Origin: Streptomyces canus 299MFChir4.1
GTDB lineage: Bacteria > Actinomycetota > Actinomycetes > Streptomycetales > Streptomycetaceae
DNA length: 64,000 bases
Assembly (NCBI RefSeq): GCF_000383615.1
Contig: NZ_KB911616.1
Coordinates: 1-64,000 of the forward strand
Direction of reading: 5' to 3'
This document shows positions 40,814 through 48,532 of the stretch, piece after piece. The notes below the pieces were generated by a model, which was not told the origin of the DNA, ran no database searches, and worked only from the letters and a program-made list of their open reading frames with translations. Positions within the stretch are counted from its first letter, which is position 1. Every line of letters begins with the position of its first letter. A program made the position numbers and the translations under genes.

Positions 40814-43188
40814 TAGAGTCGATCCGTGAGCACCAGCCGCCCCGTCTCCCCCGGCTGCACACAGACCGCGCGCCCCGGCAGCCGCACGTCGATGGGCGAG
40901 CGGTCGGACGAGGGTACGGCGATGTCCAACCGCCCGCGTTCCAGGTGCAGCCGGACGCCCCAGTGGCCCCGGTAGCGCAGCGCGAAGCCGTACGACGACA
41001 GCTCGGGCAGCGGTACCGGGTCGAGCCAGAGGGCACGCTCCCGGGTCTCGAGACCCGTCAGTCCACGCTGGACGAGGTCGAGCGTGCCGGCCATGGCACC
41101 GAGGTGGATGCCCTCGCCGGTGGTGCCGCCCTGTACGTCGGCGATGTCGCCCTGGAGCGCCTCCTGGCAGAACTTCCAGGCCTCGGCACGCCGGGCCCGG
41201 GCCAGGATCCAGCCATGGACCAGGCCGCTGAGGGTGGAGCCGTGGCTGGTGCGACGCAGATAGTGGTCGACGGTGCGGCGCCATGTTTCCTCATCGAGCC
41301 GGTACCCCAACCGGCGGAAGAGGGACTGGAGTTCGGCCGGCGCGAAGAGGTACCCCAGCATCAGGACGTCAGCCTGTTTGGAGGCCTGGTACCGATTGAC
41401 GGTGTCGCCCTCCGCCTCCAGGATCCGGTCCAGACGCCGGATGTCCCCGTACTTCCCCCGATAGCCGTCCCAGTCGAGTTCGTCGAGGTCGCCGTACCCG
41501 TCGAACTGGCTGAGGACACCACCGTGGAAGGGCACGTGGAGGGTACGGGAGACGTCCTCCCAGAGTTCCAGTTCGCCTCCGTCCAGGCCGGCGCGTTCCA
41601 CGAGTTCACGGCGGCGGGGCTCGGGCAGGCTCTCCAGCAGCTCCAGCGTTCGGGCGAGCACCCAGGCGGCGGTGACGTTGGTGTACGTGTTGTCGTCGAG
41701 GCCGGGCCGCGGAGCGCCGGGGTAGGCCTCGTGGTACTCGTCGGGTCCCACCACGCCCCTGATCCGATGCCGACCGAGGTCCGCGTCGTACACGGCGGAG
41801 TCGGCCCAGAAGCGCGCGATCTGCAGCAGCATCTCGGCGCCTTTGGTGTGCAGGAACTCCGTGTCGCCGCTGGCCTCGCAGTACTGCCACACGTTGTAGG
41901 CGATCGCCGAGCCGACATGGTGCTGGAGGTGGGAGTGATCCGGCAACCAGCGGCCCGAGCGGGGGTTGAGGTGCAGTTGCTGGGTCTCCTCGCGCCCGTC
42001 GCTGCCGCTCTGCCACGGGTACATGGCACCGCGGCGACCGGCTGCCCGGGCGGCGGTGCAGGCCTGTTCCAGGCGGCGGTGACGGTAGCGCAGCAGGGCC
42101 CGGGAGACCTCCGGGAAATGCAGGTTCAGATAGGGCAGGACGAACAGCTCGTCCCAGAAGACATGACCGCGGTAGGCCTCGCCGTGCAGTCCTCGCGCGG
42201 GGACTCCGACATCGAGGTCGGCGGTGTGCGGGGACAGTGTCTGGAGCACGTGGAACAGGTGCAGGCGCAGGATGCGGCCCGACTCCCCGGGGACATCGAG
42301 GTCCGCGCGGCGCCACAGCTGGTCCCACGCCGTCAGATGCGATTCGAACAGTTCCTCGAAGCCAGGTGCCTGTCCGACGCGGTCGACTGCTGCGTACAGC
42401 GGGTCGCTGATGGCCGGATCGCGCGAGGTGTGCAGGGCCACCGTCTTGTCGACGGTGACGGTACGGCCCTCCGACAACTCCAGACGTACCCGCTGGGCGG
42501 CACGCAGGTCGTCGTGCTCGGGCGTCACCTCGGCCCGGGCGGTCAGTCTGGCCGCCATCCCGATCCGGATGTCCGAGGTACGGGTGCGGCAGCGCAGCCA
42601 CACGGTGTCCGGGGTGGCCGTACCGGCGTGCACATGGGTCAGGTGCCGGCCGTCGAGGTCGCGGTAGCGCGCCACCCCACCGTTGGTGACACCGCCATCG
42701 AGTGCCGACTCGACCTCGAGCACGCCGGAGAAGCCCGAGGCGGTGAACTCGGTACGCAGAGCGGCCAGATGTGGTTCCGCCATGTGCACCAGACGTTGCT
42801 GACGCACCAGCAGCTCACGCCCCGTGCCGAGCCCGTACCGTGTTCGCCGCTCCAGGAGTCCGGAGGCCAGGTGCAGGTCCATGCGGTGTTCGAGGACGGT
42901 GGTGGTGTCGGGCGTCAGCCACGCGCCCTGGGGCAGACGGAAGCGCAGGGGCAGCCAGTTCGGCACGTTGACCATGTCCTCGTTCTCGACCAGCCGGCCG
43001 GACACCTCGGAGGTGAGCCGGTTGTAGCAGCCCGCGACGTACGTCCCCGGGTAGTGCACCTCGTCCGCCACGCACTCGGGAAGCGCACCCCGGGTGGCGA
43101 GACGGCCGTTGCCCAGCGTGCACAACGACTCCCGCAGTCGTTCGTCCGTGGGAACGTAACCCTCGTACTCCCAGGTCCAGTCCGTCAC
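40813..43188 (-). CDS. Glycoside hydrolase family 65 disaccharide phosphorylase
   Basis: 791 residues from the GTG at 43188, chosen for GAGGAG 5-10 bp upstream and because DWTWEYEGYVPTDERLRESL matches family N-termini. Family blocks: LCTLGNGRLATRGALPEC, PNWLPLRFRLPQGAWL, AYRGHVFWDELFVLPYLNLH, GAMYPWQSGSDGREETQ, VVGPDEYHEAYPG with the catalytic-acid Glu, YQASKQADVLMLGY and RTSHGSTLSGLVHGW for phosphate. GH65 enzymes cleave maltose, trehalose, kojibiose or similar with phosphate, conserving the bond energy as a sugar phosphate; the substrate cannot be chosen from sequence. Confidence 0.88.
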   Translation of the reverse strand: MTDWTWEYEGYVPTDERLRESLCTLGNGRLATRGALPECVADEVHYPGTYVAGCYNRLTSEVSGRLVENEDMVNVPNWLPLRFRLPQGAWLTPDTTTVLEHRMDLHLASGLLERRTRYGLGTGRELLVRQQRLVHMAEPHLAALRTEFTASGFSGVLEVESALDGGVTNGGVARYRDLDGRHLTHVHAGTATPDTVWLRCRTRTSDIRIGMAARLTARAEVTPEHDDLRAAQRVRLELSEGRTVTVDKTVALHTSRDPAISDPLYAAVDRVGQAPGFEELFESHLTAWDQLWRRADLDVPGESGRILRLHLFHVLQTLSPHTADLDVGVPARGLHGEAYRGHVFWDELFVLPYLNLHFPEVSRALLRYRHRRLEQACTAARAAGRRGAMYPWQSGSDGREETQQLHLNPRSGRWLPDHSHLQHHVGSAIAYNVWQYCEASGDTEFLHTKGAEMLLQIARFWADSAVYDADLGRHRIRGVVGPDEYHEAYPGAPRPGLDDNTYTNVTAAWVLARTLELLESLPEPRRRELVERAGLDGGELELWEDVSRTLHVPFHGGVLSQFDGYGDLDELDWDGYRGKYGDIRRLDRILEAEGDTVNRYQASKQADVLMLGYLFAPAELQSLFRRLGYRLDEETWRRTVDHYLRRTSHGSTLSGLVHGWILARARRAEAWKFCQEALQGDIADVQGGTTGEGIHLGAMAGTLDLVQRGLTGLETRERALWLDPVPLPELSSYGFALRYRGHWGVRLHLERGRLDIAVPSSDRSPIDVRLPGRAVCVQPGETGRLVLTDRL

Positions 43189-43194
43189 ATCGCA

Positions 43195-43275
43195 CTCCTC
43201 GCACCAGCAGTTCCCCGAGATCCGGCACGACGACGTCGGCGCCGTGCCGCAACCCCGGGTCACCCCCGGACGCCC
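43195..43275 (-). pseudogene. Possible C-terminal remnant of a HAD sugar-phosphatase/mutase
   Basis: The minus strand reads LRHGADVVVPDLGELL just before the GH65 start. This is the usual end of beta-phosphoglucomutase-like HAD proteins, which often precede GH65 phosphorylase genes and process their beta-sugar-1-phosphate product. No upstream HAD motifs (DxDGT) remain and the frame has no proper stop. If right, the mutase partner has been deleted. Confidence 0.35.
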
Positions 43276-43399
43276 GGGTCCACACGTCCCCGCCTTCGAG
43301 GCCGCCCTCGCGGCGGTGGAGGCGAGCCGCCCTGACCTGCCTGCCCCGCCGTCGGCAGCGGGTCCGGCGTGTCACGGCAGTTCCTCGGGGACCGCACGC

Positions 43400-44275
43400 T
43401 CACACCGGCTGGGGCACGATCGCCACCGGGCACTGCGCGTGGTGCAGCAGCGTGTGGGCCACCCGGCCCAGCTGGAGGCCGGAGTGGCCGGTCCGGCGGC
43501 GCGCTCCGACGACCACCAGGTCCGCGGCGGCGGAACGGTTCAGCAGCACCTTGCGCGCCGGACCCTCCACGGTGCTGCGGCGCACCCGGACCCCCGGGTG
43601 ATCGGCCACCGCGTCGTACAGCAGAGCGTCTAGCTGTGCGGACGCGCGCTCTTCGTGGAGGTGCACCGGATCCTCCGCCAGCCGGGGCTCGTCGGCGCCC
43701 TCGTGCGCGGGGCAGCGCCAGGAACGTACGACGTCGAGGACGCCACCGCGCGCCTCGGCCTCGCGGAAGGCGAACCGCACGGCCTCACCGGCGGACGCGG
43801 GCTCGCCCGCGCCGAGCACGATCCGTTCGTGCGTTCCCTCCACGCCGGCCCTGTCACCCCGAACCACAATCACCGGGCAGTGCGCCCGGGCCGCCACGGC
43901 AAGACCGACGGAACCGAGCAGCAGGCCCTTCAGCTCGCCGCGTCCCCGCGAACCCGTCACCAGCGCGGAAGCGTTGTGCCCCGCACGCAGTAGCGCGTCC
44001 ACCGCCTCCTCGGGAACCACCTCCGCGGACACCTTGACCTCGGGGTTGCGCCGCTGGGCGCGCTCCGCCGCGGTGCCCACGATGTTCTCCGCCATCACCT
44101 GCTCGGACGGACGGCCGGGGTCTGCGGAGAGTGCGGCGTCCTCGTAGCGCTCCCACAGCGAGGCGTACACCAGCTGCAGCGGCATGCCTTGCCGGGCCGC
44201 TGCGTCCACCGCCCAGTCGAGCGCGACCAGGCTCGATTCCGATCCGTCGACTCCCACGACCAGGGGCAGCTCCAC
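43400..44275 (-). CDS. Universal stress protein, tandem UspA domains
   Basis: 291 residues from the GTG at 44275 (AAGGTGG upstream). Domain 1: PLVVGVDGSESSLVALDWAV ... VTGSRGRGELKGLLLGSVGL. Domain 2: RIVLGAGEPASAGEAVRFAF ... VVVGARRRTGHSGLQLGRV, ending HHAQCPVAIVPQ. Both domains keep a recognisable ATP loop. A perfect palindrome lies 88 bp upstream. Confidence 0.9.
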   Translation of the reverse strand: MELPLVVGVDGSESSLVALDWAVDAAARQGMPLQLVYASLWERYEDAALSADPGRPSEQVMAENIVGTAAERAQRRNPEVKVSAEVVPEEAVDALLRAGHNASALVTGSRGRGELKGLLLGSVGLAVAARAHCPVIVVRGDRAGVEGTHERIVLGAGEPASAGEAVRFAFREAEARGGVLDVVRSWRCPAHEGADEPRLAEDPVHLHEERASAQLDALLYDAVADHPGVRVRRSTVEGPARKVLLNRSAAADLVVVGARRRTGHSGLQLGRVAHTLLHHAQCPVAIVPQPV

Positions 44276-44362
44276 CGTCCCCACCACCTTTCGTCGGGCC
44301 GCACGGGGCATGCGGCGCGGGGCTCCACCCTCACCGTCGCACCGGTGCCCACCCGCTGCCAG

Positions 44363-44376
44363 GGGCCGTTCGGCCC
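44363..44376 (-). promoter_or_regulatory. Perfect island palindrome upstream of the USP gene at 43400-44275
   Basis: GGGCCGTTCGGCCC, identical to the boxes at 19971-19984 and 35677-35690. No good GCCCAT element is found 16-18 bp downstream. Confidence 0.65.
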
Positions 44377-44789
44377 CCGCGTGGGACACCGGGGAGCGAA
44401 CCCCTGCTCACGAGCGCTGAGCGGCCCGGCGACCGGCCCGCTCAGCCCCGGGGCAGGTACGGGACCCGGCCCGACGCGGAAAGCAAAGGCAGTGAAGGCG
44501 CGCGGTGCCATGCTGCCGACCCTCAGTCTCAGCCGTCCCGACCAGGAACGACTGCTGCCCGCGGTCAGCCCCGTGGGCCGCGAGCGTCTTCGGCACTCCC
44601 GATTCCCGTCGTGGCGGTGCCCGCCTCCGACCGGTCCGCGACACTTCTGCGGGCCGTCGGGGCACGGGAGTTGCTCGCGTAGCCGACCAGCGAATCGAGT
44701 CACGCCGAAGGCCCGGGCCCGTCGGTCGTCGCGCCTTCGGGGACCGGGGGCCGACGGGTTGCTCAGTGGCTCGCGGGCGTCAGGCGAAT
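44377..44789. other. Region without a supported gene
   Basis: About 400 bp between the USP promoter and the tandem repeat. Several frames stay open on the plus strand (for example one ending AVGARELLA at 44682) but none has a recognised family or ribosome binding site. Probably decayed sequence. Confidence 0.4.
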
Positions 44790-44835
44790 GTCACCGCATG
44801 TGAGTACGTGCGAAGTCACCGCATATGAGTACGTG
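44790..44835. repeat. Two-copy 21-bp direct repeat, 25-bp period
   Basis: GTCACCGCATGTGAGTACGT at 44790 recurs at 44815 with one change (ATG to ATA) and the next base shared. It is AT-richer than the surroundings. It sits at the broken 3' end of the Rv1733c-like remnant. Confidence 0.65.
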
Positions 44836-45140
44836 TGCGGCCGGACAGCTGTTCGGCCTCGGCCGGGGCGACCGGGGTCCGCACCAGATCGTCCCGGCGA
44901 TCGATCCACACGGTGACCGCTGTACCCGTCGCGCCGTCCGGCCCGACCCGGGCCGCTCCCGTGCGGGTGGAGCCGTCGGGGCCCGTCCAGCGCACCTCCG
45001 CCCGCACCGTGCCACCGGTGCCGTCCCCCGTCAGCACGGGGTTTCCGTCCGCGTTCTCGCGTTCTCTGCGCGTGTCGCCGATAGGGCGTGCACGGCGGCT
45101 CGGCGGGCGGCGAGGCCGTCCTCCACGGCCGCGCTATCCG
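44816..45140 (-). pseudogene. Remnant of an Rv1733c-family membrane protein
   Basis: The minus strand reads AAVEDGLAARRAAVHALSAT in one frame, then after a frame change near 45050 VRAEVRWTGPDGSTRTGAA, RVGPDGATGTAVTVWIDRRD and PVAPAEAEQL. This is the periplasmic middle of Rv1733c-like proteins, which normally have a membrane span on each side (about 200 residues). Both spans are missing here. Rv1733c is one of the strongly DosR-induced genes of M. tuberculosis, so the remnant fits the island. Confidence 0.55.
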
Positions 45141-45296
45141 CCTGACCCTGGCCGGCAGCTGATCCGTCGCCGGCTGCCGACGACGCGCTCGGGGCGCAGG
45201 TCAGTCGTGGGCCACAGGTCCCGCTGTGCCGTCGGACGGCCCGATGTCACCAGGTGGTGCAGGCGGGCGTCCAGCGACCGCTCGTCCGTGCACTCC

Positions 45297-46127
45297 TCAC
45301 CGGCTCGGCACGACGACCACGGGGCAGTGGGAGCGGTGCAGCAGCGTGTGCCCGACCGCACCCAGCCTCGGCTCGGCCCCGCGCCCGTGGCGGCGGGCCC
45401 CGATCACCACGAGCCCCGCCTCGCGTGTCGCCTCCAGCAGGGCATGCGCTGGGTCGGTGCGGACCGTCACGGTCTCGACGCCGACCCCGGTGTACCGCTG
45501 GCGCAGCGCGGCCACGTCGAAGGGGCCGACCGCATCCTCGCCCGCCTCGCGCCGGGCCGCCTCCCGCTGTCCCGGGCTCGTCCCCGGGATCAGCGACGGC
45601 AGCTCGGGCGCCTCGTGCCAGTGGGTCCAGGCGTGCAGCACCCTGAGGCGCACACCGCGCCGCTCCGCCTCCTGGAAGGCGTAGGCCGCCGCGTCCACGT
45701 CGGCGTCGCTCTCCAGGCCGAGCAGCACCTCACGCTCGCCGTCGCACCGGTGATCGCCTCGGACCACCAGGACCGGACCGTGGGTGTGCCCGACGAGCCG
45801 CAGACTCACGGATCCGAACAGCGTGCCGGTGGCCCGTCCGAGGCCCCGGGTGCCGACGACGGTGAGGTCGGCGCCCTCGCTCTCCCGTACGAGTGCCTTC
45901 ACCGCGGTGTCCTCGGCTGCACCGGTCACGACGGACAGCTGCGGATGGTGATCGCGTATCCGGGCGGCGGCCGCCGACAGCACCGGTCCCGCCTCGTCGT
46001 GATCGGTCACGGCGTACAGGATGTGCAGGGTGGCGCCACGCCGCTCGGCTTCCTCGGCCGCCCAGTCCAGTGCTCGTACGGCGATCAGTGTGCCGTCCAC
46101 TCCGACGACCACGCGCTGTGCAGTCAT
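45297..46127 (-). CDS. Universal stress protein, tandem UspA domains
   Basis: 276 residues from the ATG at 46127. Domain 1: RVVVGVDGTLIAVRALDWAA ... VVGTRGLGRATGTLFGSVSL. Domain 2: EVLLGLESDADVDAAAYAFQ ... VVIGARRHGRGAEPRLGAVG, ending HRSHCPVVVVPSR. Fifth full-length USP locus of the window and the most divergent in sequence. A near-perfect box is 91 bp upstream. Confidence 0.9.
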   Translation of the reverse strand: MTAQRVVVGVDGTLIAVRALDWAAEEAERRGATLHILYAVTDHDEAGPVLSAAAARIRDHHPQLSVVTGAAEDTAVKALVRESEGADLTVVGTRGLGRATGTLFGSVSLRLVGHTHGPVLVVRGDHRCDGEREVLLGLESDADVDAAAYAFQEAERRGVRLRVLHAWTHWHEAPELPSLIPGTSPGQREAARREAGEDAVGPFDVAALRQRYTGVGVETVTVRTDPAHALLEATREAGLVVIGARRHGRGAEPRLGAVGHTLLHRSHCPVVVVPSR

Positions 46128-46217
46128 GTCCCTGTCCCCTTTCCATGCACGTCACCTCCCGGCAGTTCCTTCACCGGCCTCTCAACGATGCTCGTCGCCG
46201 TGCGAGGCGCGGGGTAG

Positions 46218-46231
46218 GGACCGGACGGGTC
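46218..46231 (-). promoter_or_regulatory. Island palindrome upstream of the USP gene at 45297-46127
   Basis: GGACCGGACGGGTC, one fixed base from GGNCCGNNCGGNCC. No clear GCCCAT element at the expected distance. Confidence 0.45.
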
Positions 46232-46402
46232 TACGCACGCGCCGTGCGGCCCTTGTGCCCCCTGCCGGTCGGGCCCTCGCGTGAGGCGGCCGGGGCCGGC
46301 GCTGACAGAGCCGGCTGCGCGCCGTACAGGGTGCGTCCGCCGACGGGCTGCCGACCCGTGATCGGCCGGACCCGGCACCGGCGCGCGTGCTCGACGGGGT
46401 GC

Positions 46403-46530
46403 GGTCACCACGCCGGCCGGCCGGTGACGACGACGCTCCATCCGGACCGGGCGGCCGCGTCGATCTCGTCGGTCTCCAAGGCCGTCGGACGCAGGCACTC
46501 CAGCCGGTCCGGTGCACGGGCACCGTCGTT
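46403..46530 (-). pseudogene. C-terminal scrap of a PNPOx-like (pyridoxamine oxidase-fold) protein
   Basis: The minus strand reads RPTALETDEIDAAARSGWSV and VVTGRPAW before a TGA at 46403. It parallels VAFEADRIDDVFRQGWSVLV and RGRAREV in the intact XRE-PNPOx gene next door. The rest of the gene is absent. Probably what is left of a second, divergent copy. Confidence 0.45.
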
Positions 46531-46599
46531 CCGATCCCGTCTGAGGCCGGCCCGGAAAGCCGTCGGTACCGCCCCTCACCCACGACGGCCGACGACGGA

Positions 46600-47298
46600 T
46601 CACCCGCCCGCCTGACGCTCCCTGATCAGCCTGCCTGTGATCTCGACCGGGTCGACGCGCACCCACAGGTCGCGGCGCCCGCCGGCCCACGGCTCGCTGT
46701 ACGACTCCTCGGTCAGTCGGCGGACCGCGTCGGGTTGCGTCACCTCGCGGGCCCGGCCGCGTACCAGCACGCTCCAGCCCTGACGGAACACGTCGTCGAT
46801 GCGGTCGGCCTCGAAGGCGACGCGCCTGCCGAGGACCTGGGAGGGGACGGAACCGGGGTCCGTTCTGAAGGCGATGGCTCCGTCGACGACGGTGTAGTTG
46901 ACAGGCAGGATCGTCACGCCCTCGGCGGTGATCACCCCGAGCCTGCCCACACCGTGTGTCGACAGCCGCCGCCAGCACTCCTCGACGTCCAGCTCCACGA
47001 GCTCCGCGGTCCTGGAGGCCCGGCTCCGGCCGGGCGGCAGATCGACGTCGCCCCCGGTGAGGGCCGCCACGCTGGTGTGCAGCGCGTCTGCGAGCCGTGC
47101 GAGAGTACCGATGGCCGGCGCCACGGCCGGTGTCTCCTCCAGGTACCTGAGGTAGCCGGAGGCCATGCCCGCCCGGTCGGCCACCTGCCGCCGGGTCAGA
47201 CCGAGTTCCACCCGTCGGCCGACGAGACGGCGTCCGAGGTCACCCGGTCCGGAACCGGTCAGTGCCTGCTTCATGGGAGCTGGTGTCCGTTCGGTCAC
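46600..47298 (-). CDS. XRE helix-turn-helix fused to PNPOx-like flavin-binding domain
   Basis: 232 residues from the GTG at 47298 (GGAGG upstream). Residues about 15-70 are an HTH (LGLTRRQVADRAGMASGYLR, YLEETPAVAPAIGTLARLAD). From about 100 comes a pyridoxamine-oxidase-like split barrel (RLGVITAEGVTILPVNYTVV, VAFEADRIDDVFRQGWSVLV, DLWVRVDPVEITGRLI). Such fusions are common in Streptomyces dormancy-type regions; PNPOx-fold genes such as Rv3129 are DosR targets. It may be a flavin- or F420-sensing regulator. It lies 22 bp after the alcohol dehydrogenase gene. Confidence 0.85.
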   Translation of the reverse strand: MTERTPAPMKQALTGSGPGDLGRRLVGRRVELGLTRRQVADRAGMASGYLRYLEETPAVAPAIGTLARLADALHTSVAALTGGDVDLPPGRSRASRTAELVELDVEECWRRLSTHGVGRLGVITAEGVTILPVNYTVVDGAIAFRTDPGSVPSQVLGRRVAFEADRIDDVFRQGWSVLVRGRAREVTQPDAVRRLTEESYSEPWAGGRRDLWVRVDPVEITGRLIRERQAGG

Positions 47299-47320
47299 GG
47301 CTCTCGCCTCCTCCACTTGA

Positions 47321-48391
47321 TCAAGCCGCCGGAACGGCGAGGGTGTCGTGGCGCGGCTCGCCCAGCACGACCTTGAGCGCACCGGTCTCCGCAGCGCCGC
47401 CGAAGACGTCATATGCCTCCTCCATGTCGTCCAGCGGGAAGGTGTGGGTCACCATCGACGAGGTGGACAGTCGGCCGGCCGCCGCCATCCGCAGCAGCGT
47501 GGGCGTGGACGAGGTGTCGACCAGCCCGGTCGTCATGGTCACGTTCTTGATCCACAGGTCTTCCAGGTGCAGGGTGGCGGGCTTGCCGTGCACACCGACG
47601 TTCGCCACGTGCCCTCCGGGCCGCACCATGCGCGTGCACAGCTCGAAGCTCTCCGGGACGCCCACGGCCTCGATGACGACATCGGCGCCCAGGCCGTCGG
47701 TGAGGTCGGCGACCAGTTGCCCGGGGTCGTCACGAACGGCCACGACGGCATCGGCGCCGAACCGCTTGGCGGCGTCCAGCCGGGAGTCGGCGAGGTCCAC
47801 GGCGATGATCCGCTCGGGGGTGTACAGCTGCGCGGTGCGGATCGCGGCCAGTCCGATGGGGCCGGCCCCGACGACGGCGACGGTGTCCCCGGGCCGTACG
47901 GCACCGTTGAGCACGCCCACCTCGTAGGCGGTCGGGAAGATGTCGGCGAAGAGGACAGCGTCCTGGGCGCCCAGCCCGCCGGGCAGCGGATGCACGGACA
48001 GATCGGCGTACGGCACGCGCACATACTCGGCCTGCGTGCCGTGGATCCGGTGCCCCAGGATCCAGCCCCCGCCGCCCAGGCACTGGCCGTACATGCCCTG
48101 CTTGCAGAAGCGGCAGCGGCCGCAGGCGGTGATGCAGGAGACCAGCACCTCGTCGCCCGGCCGGACGGTGCGCACGTCGTTTCCTGCCTCGACGATCTCA
48201 CCGACCGCCTCGTGCCCCAGAATCGTGCCGGACTCCACCTCGGGCACGTCGCCCTTGAGGATGTGCAGATCCGTACCACAGATGGTGACGGCCTTGACCC
48301 GTACGACGGCGTCGGTGGGGTCCTGGACGCCCGGGTCCGGCACCTTTTCCCAGGCAGACTGTCCGGGGCCGTGGAAAACGAAGCCCTTCAT
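47321..48391 (-). CDS. Zinc-dependent medium-chain alcohol dehydrogenase
   Basis: 356 residues from the ATG at 48391, with AGGAGG 6-11 bp upstream. VTICGTDLHILKGDVPEVES and LGHEAVGEIVEAG hold the catalytic zinc ligands, CGRCRFCKQGMYGQC the structural zinc, and VAVVGAGPIGLAAIRTAQL the NAD(P) fold. Relatives near USP genes in S. coelicolor (the SCO0199-type locus) belong to the oxygen-stress region. It would reoxidise or supply NAD(P)H from small alcohols or aldehydes. First gene of a two-gene operon. Confidence 0.88.
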   Translation of the reverse strand: MKGFVFHGPGQSAWEKVPDPGVQDPTDAVVRVKAVTICGTDLHILKGDVPEVESGTILGHEAVGEIVEAGNDVRTVRPGDEVLVSCITACGRCRFCKQGMYGQCLGGGGWILGHRIHGTQAEYVRVPYADLSVHPLPGGLGAQDAVLFADIFPTAYEVGVLNGAVRPGDTVAVVGAGPIGLAAIRTAQLYTPERIIAVDLADSRLDAAKRFGADAVVAVRDDPGQLVADLTDGLGADVVIEAVGVPESFELCTRMVRPGGHVANVGVHGKPATLHLEDLWIKNVTMTTGLVDTSSTPTLLRMAAAGRLSTSSMVTHTFPLDDMEEAYDVFGGAAETGALKVVLGEPRHDTLAVPAA

Positions 48392-48532
48392 GACCGTTCC
48401 TCCTTCGCTCCGGGGCACCGCGAGTACCCGTACCTCCAGCGTGGGCCGTGTGACCGGCATGCGCCCGACCCGGGGCGTGGGCGCGGGGCCGGCTCCTGAT
48501 ATCAGTGGGGCGTGACCTTGCCTGCTGGCTGA

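Noticed and set aside
40777..43335. 852-residue plus-strand open frame
   Set aside because: Antisense shadow of the GH65 phosphorylase gene.
19971..44376. GGGCCGTTCGGCCC palindromes as transcription terminators
   Set aside because: They lie upstream of starts rather than after stops, have a 2-nt centre unsuited to a hairpin loop, and keep a fixed distance to a promoter-like element at several genes.
48496..48505. CTGATATCAG palindrome between the alcohol dehydrogenase and SDR genes
   Set aside because: Only 10 bp, with no related copy in the window and no fixed relation to either start; not reported as a site.
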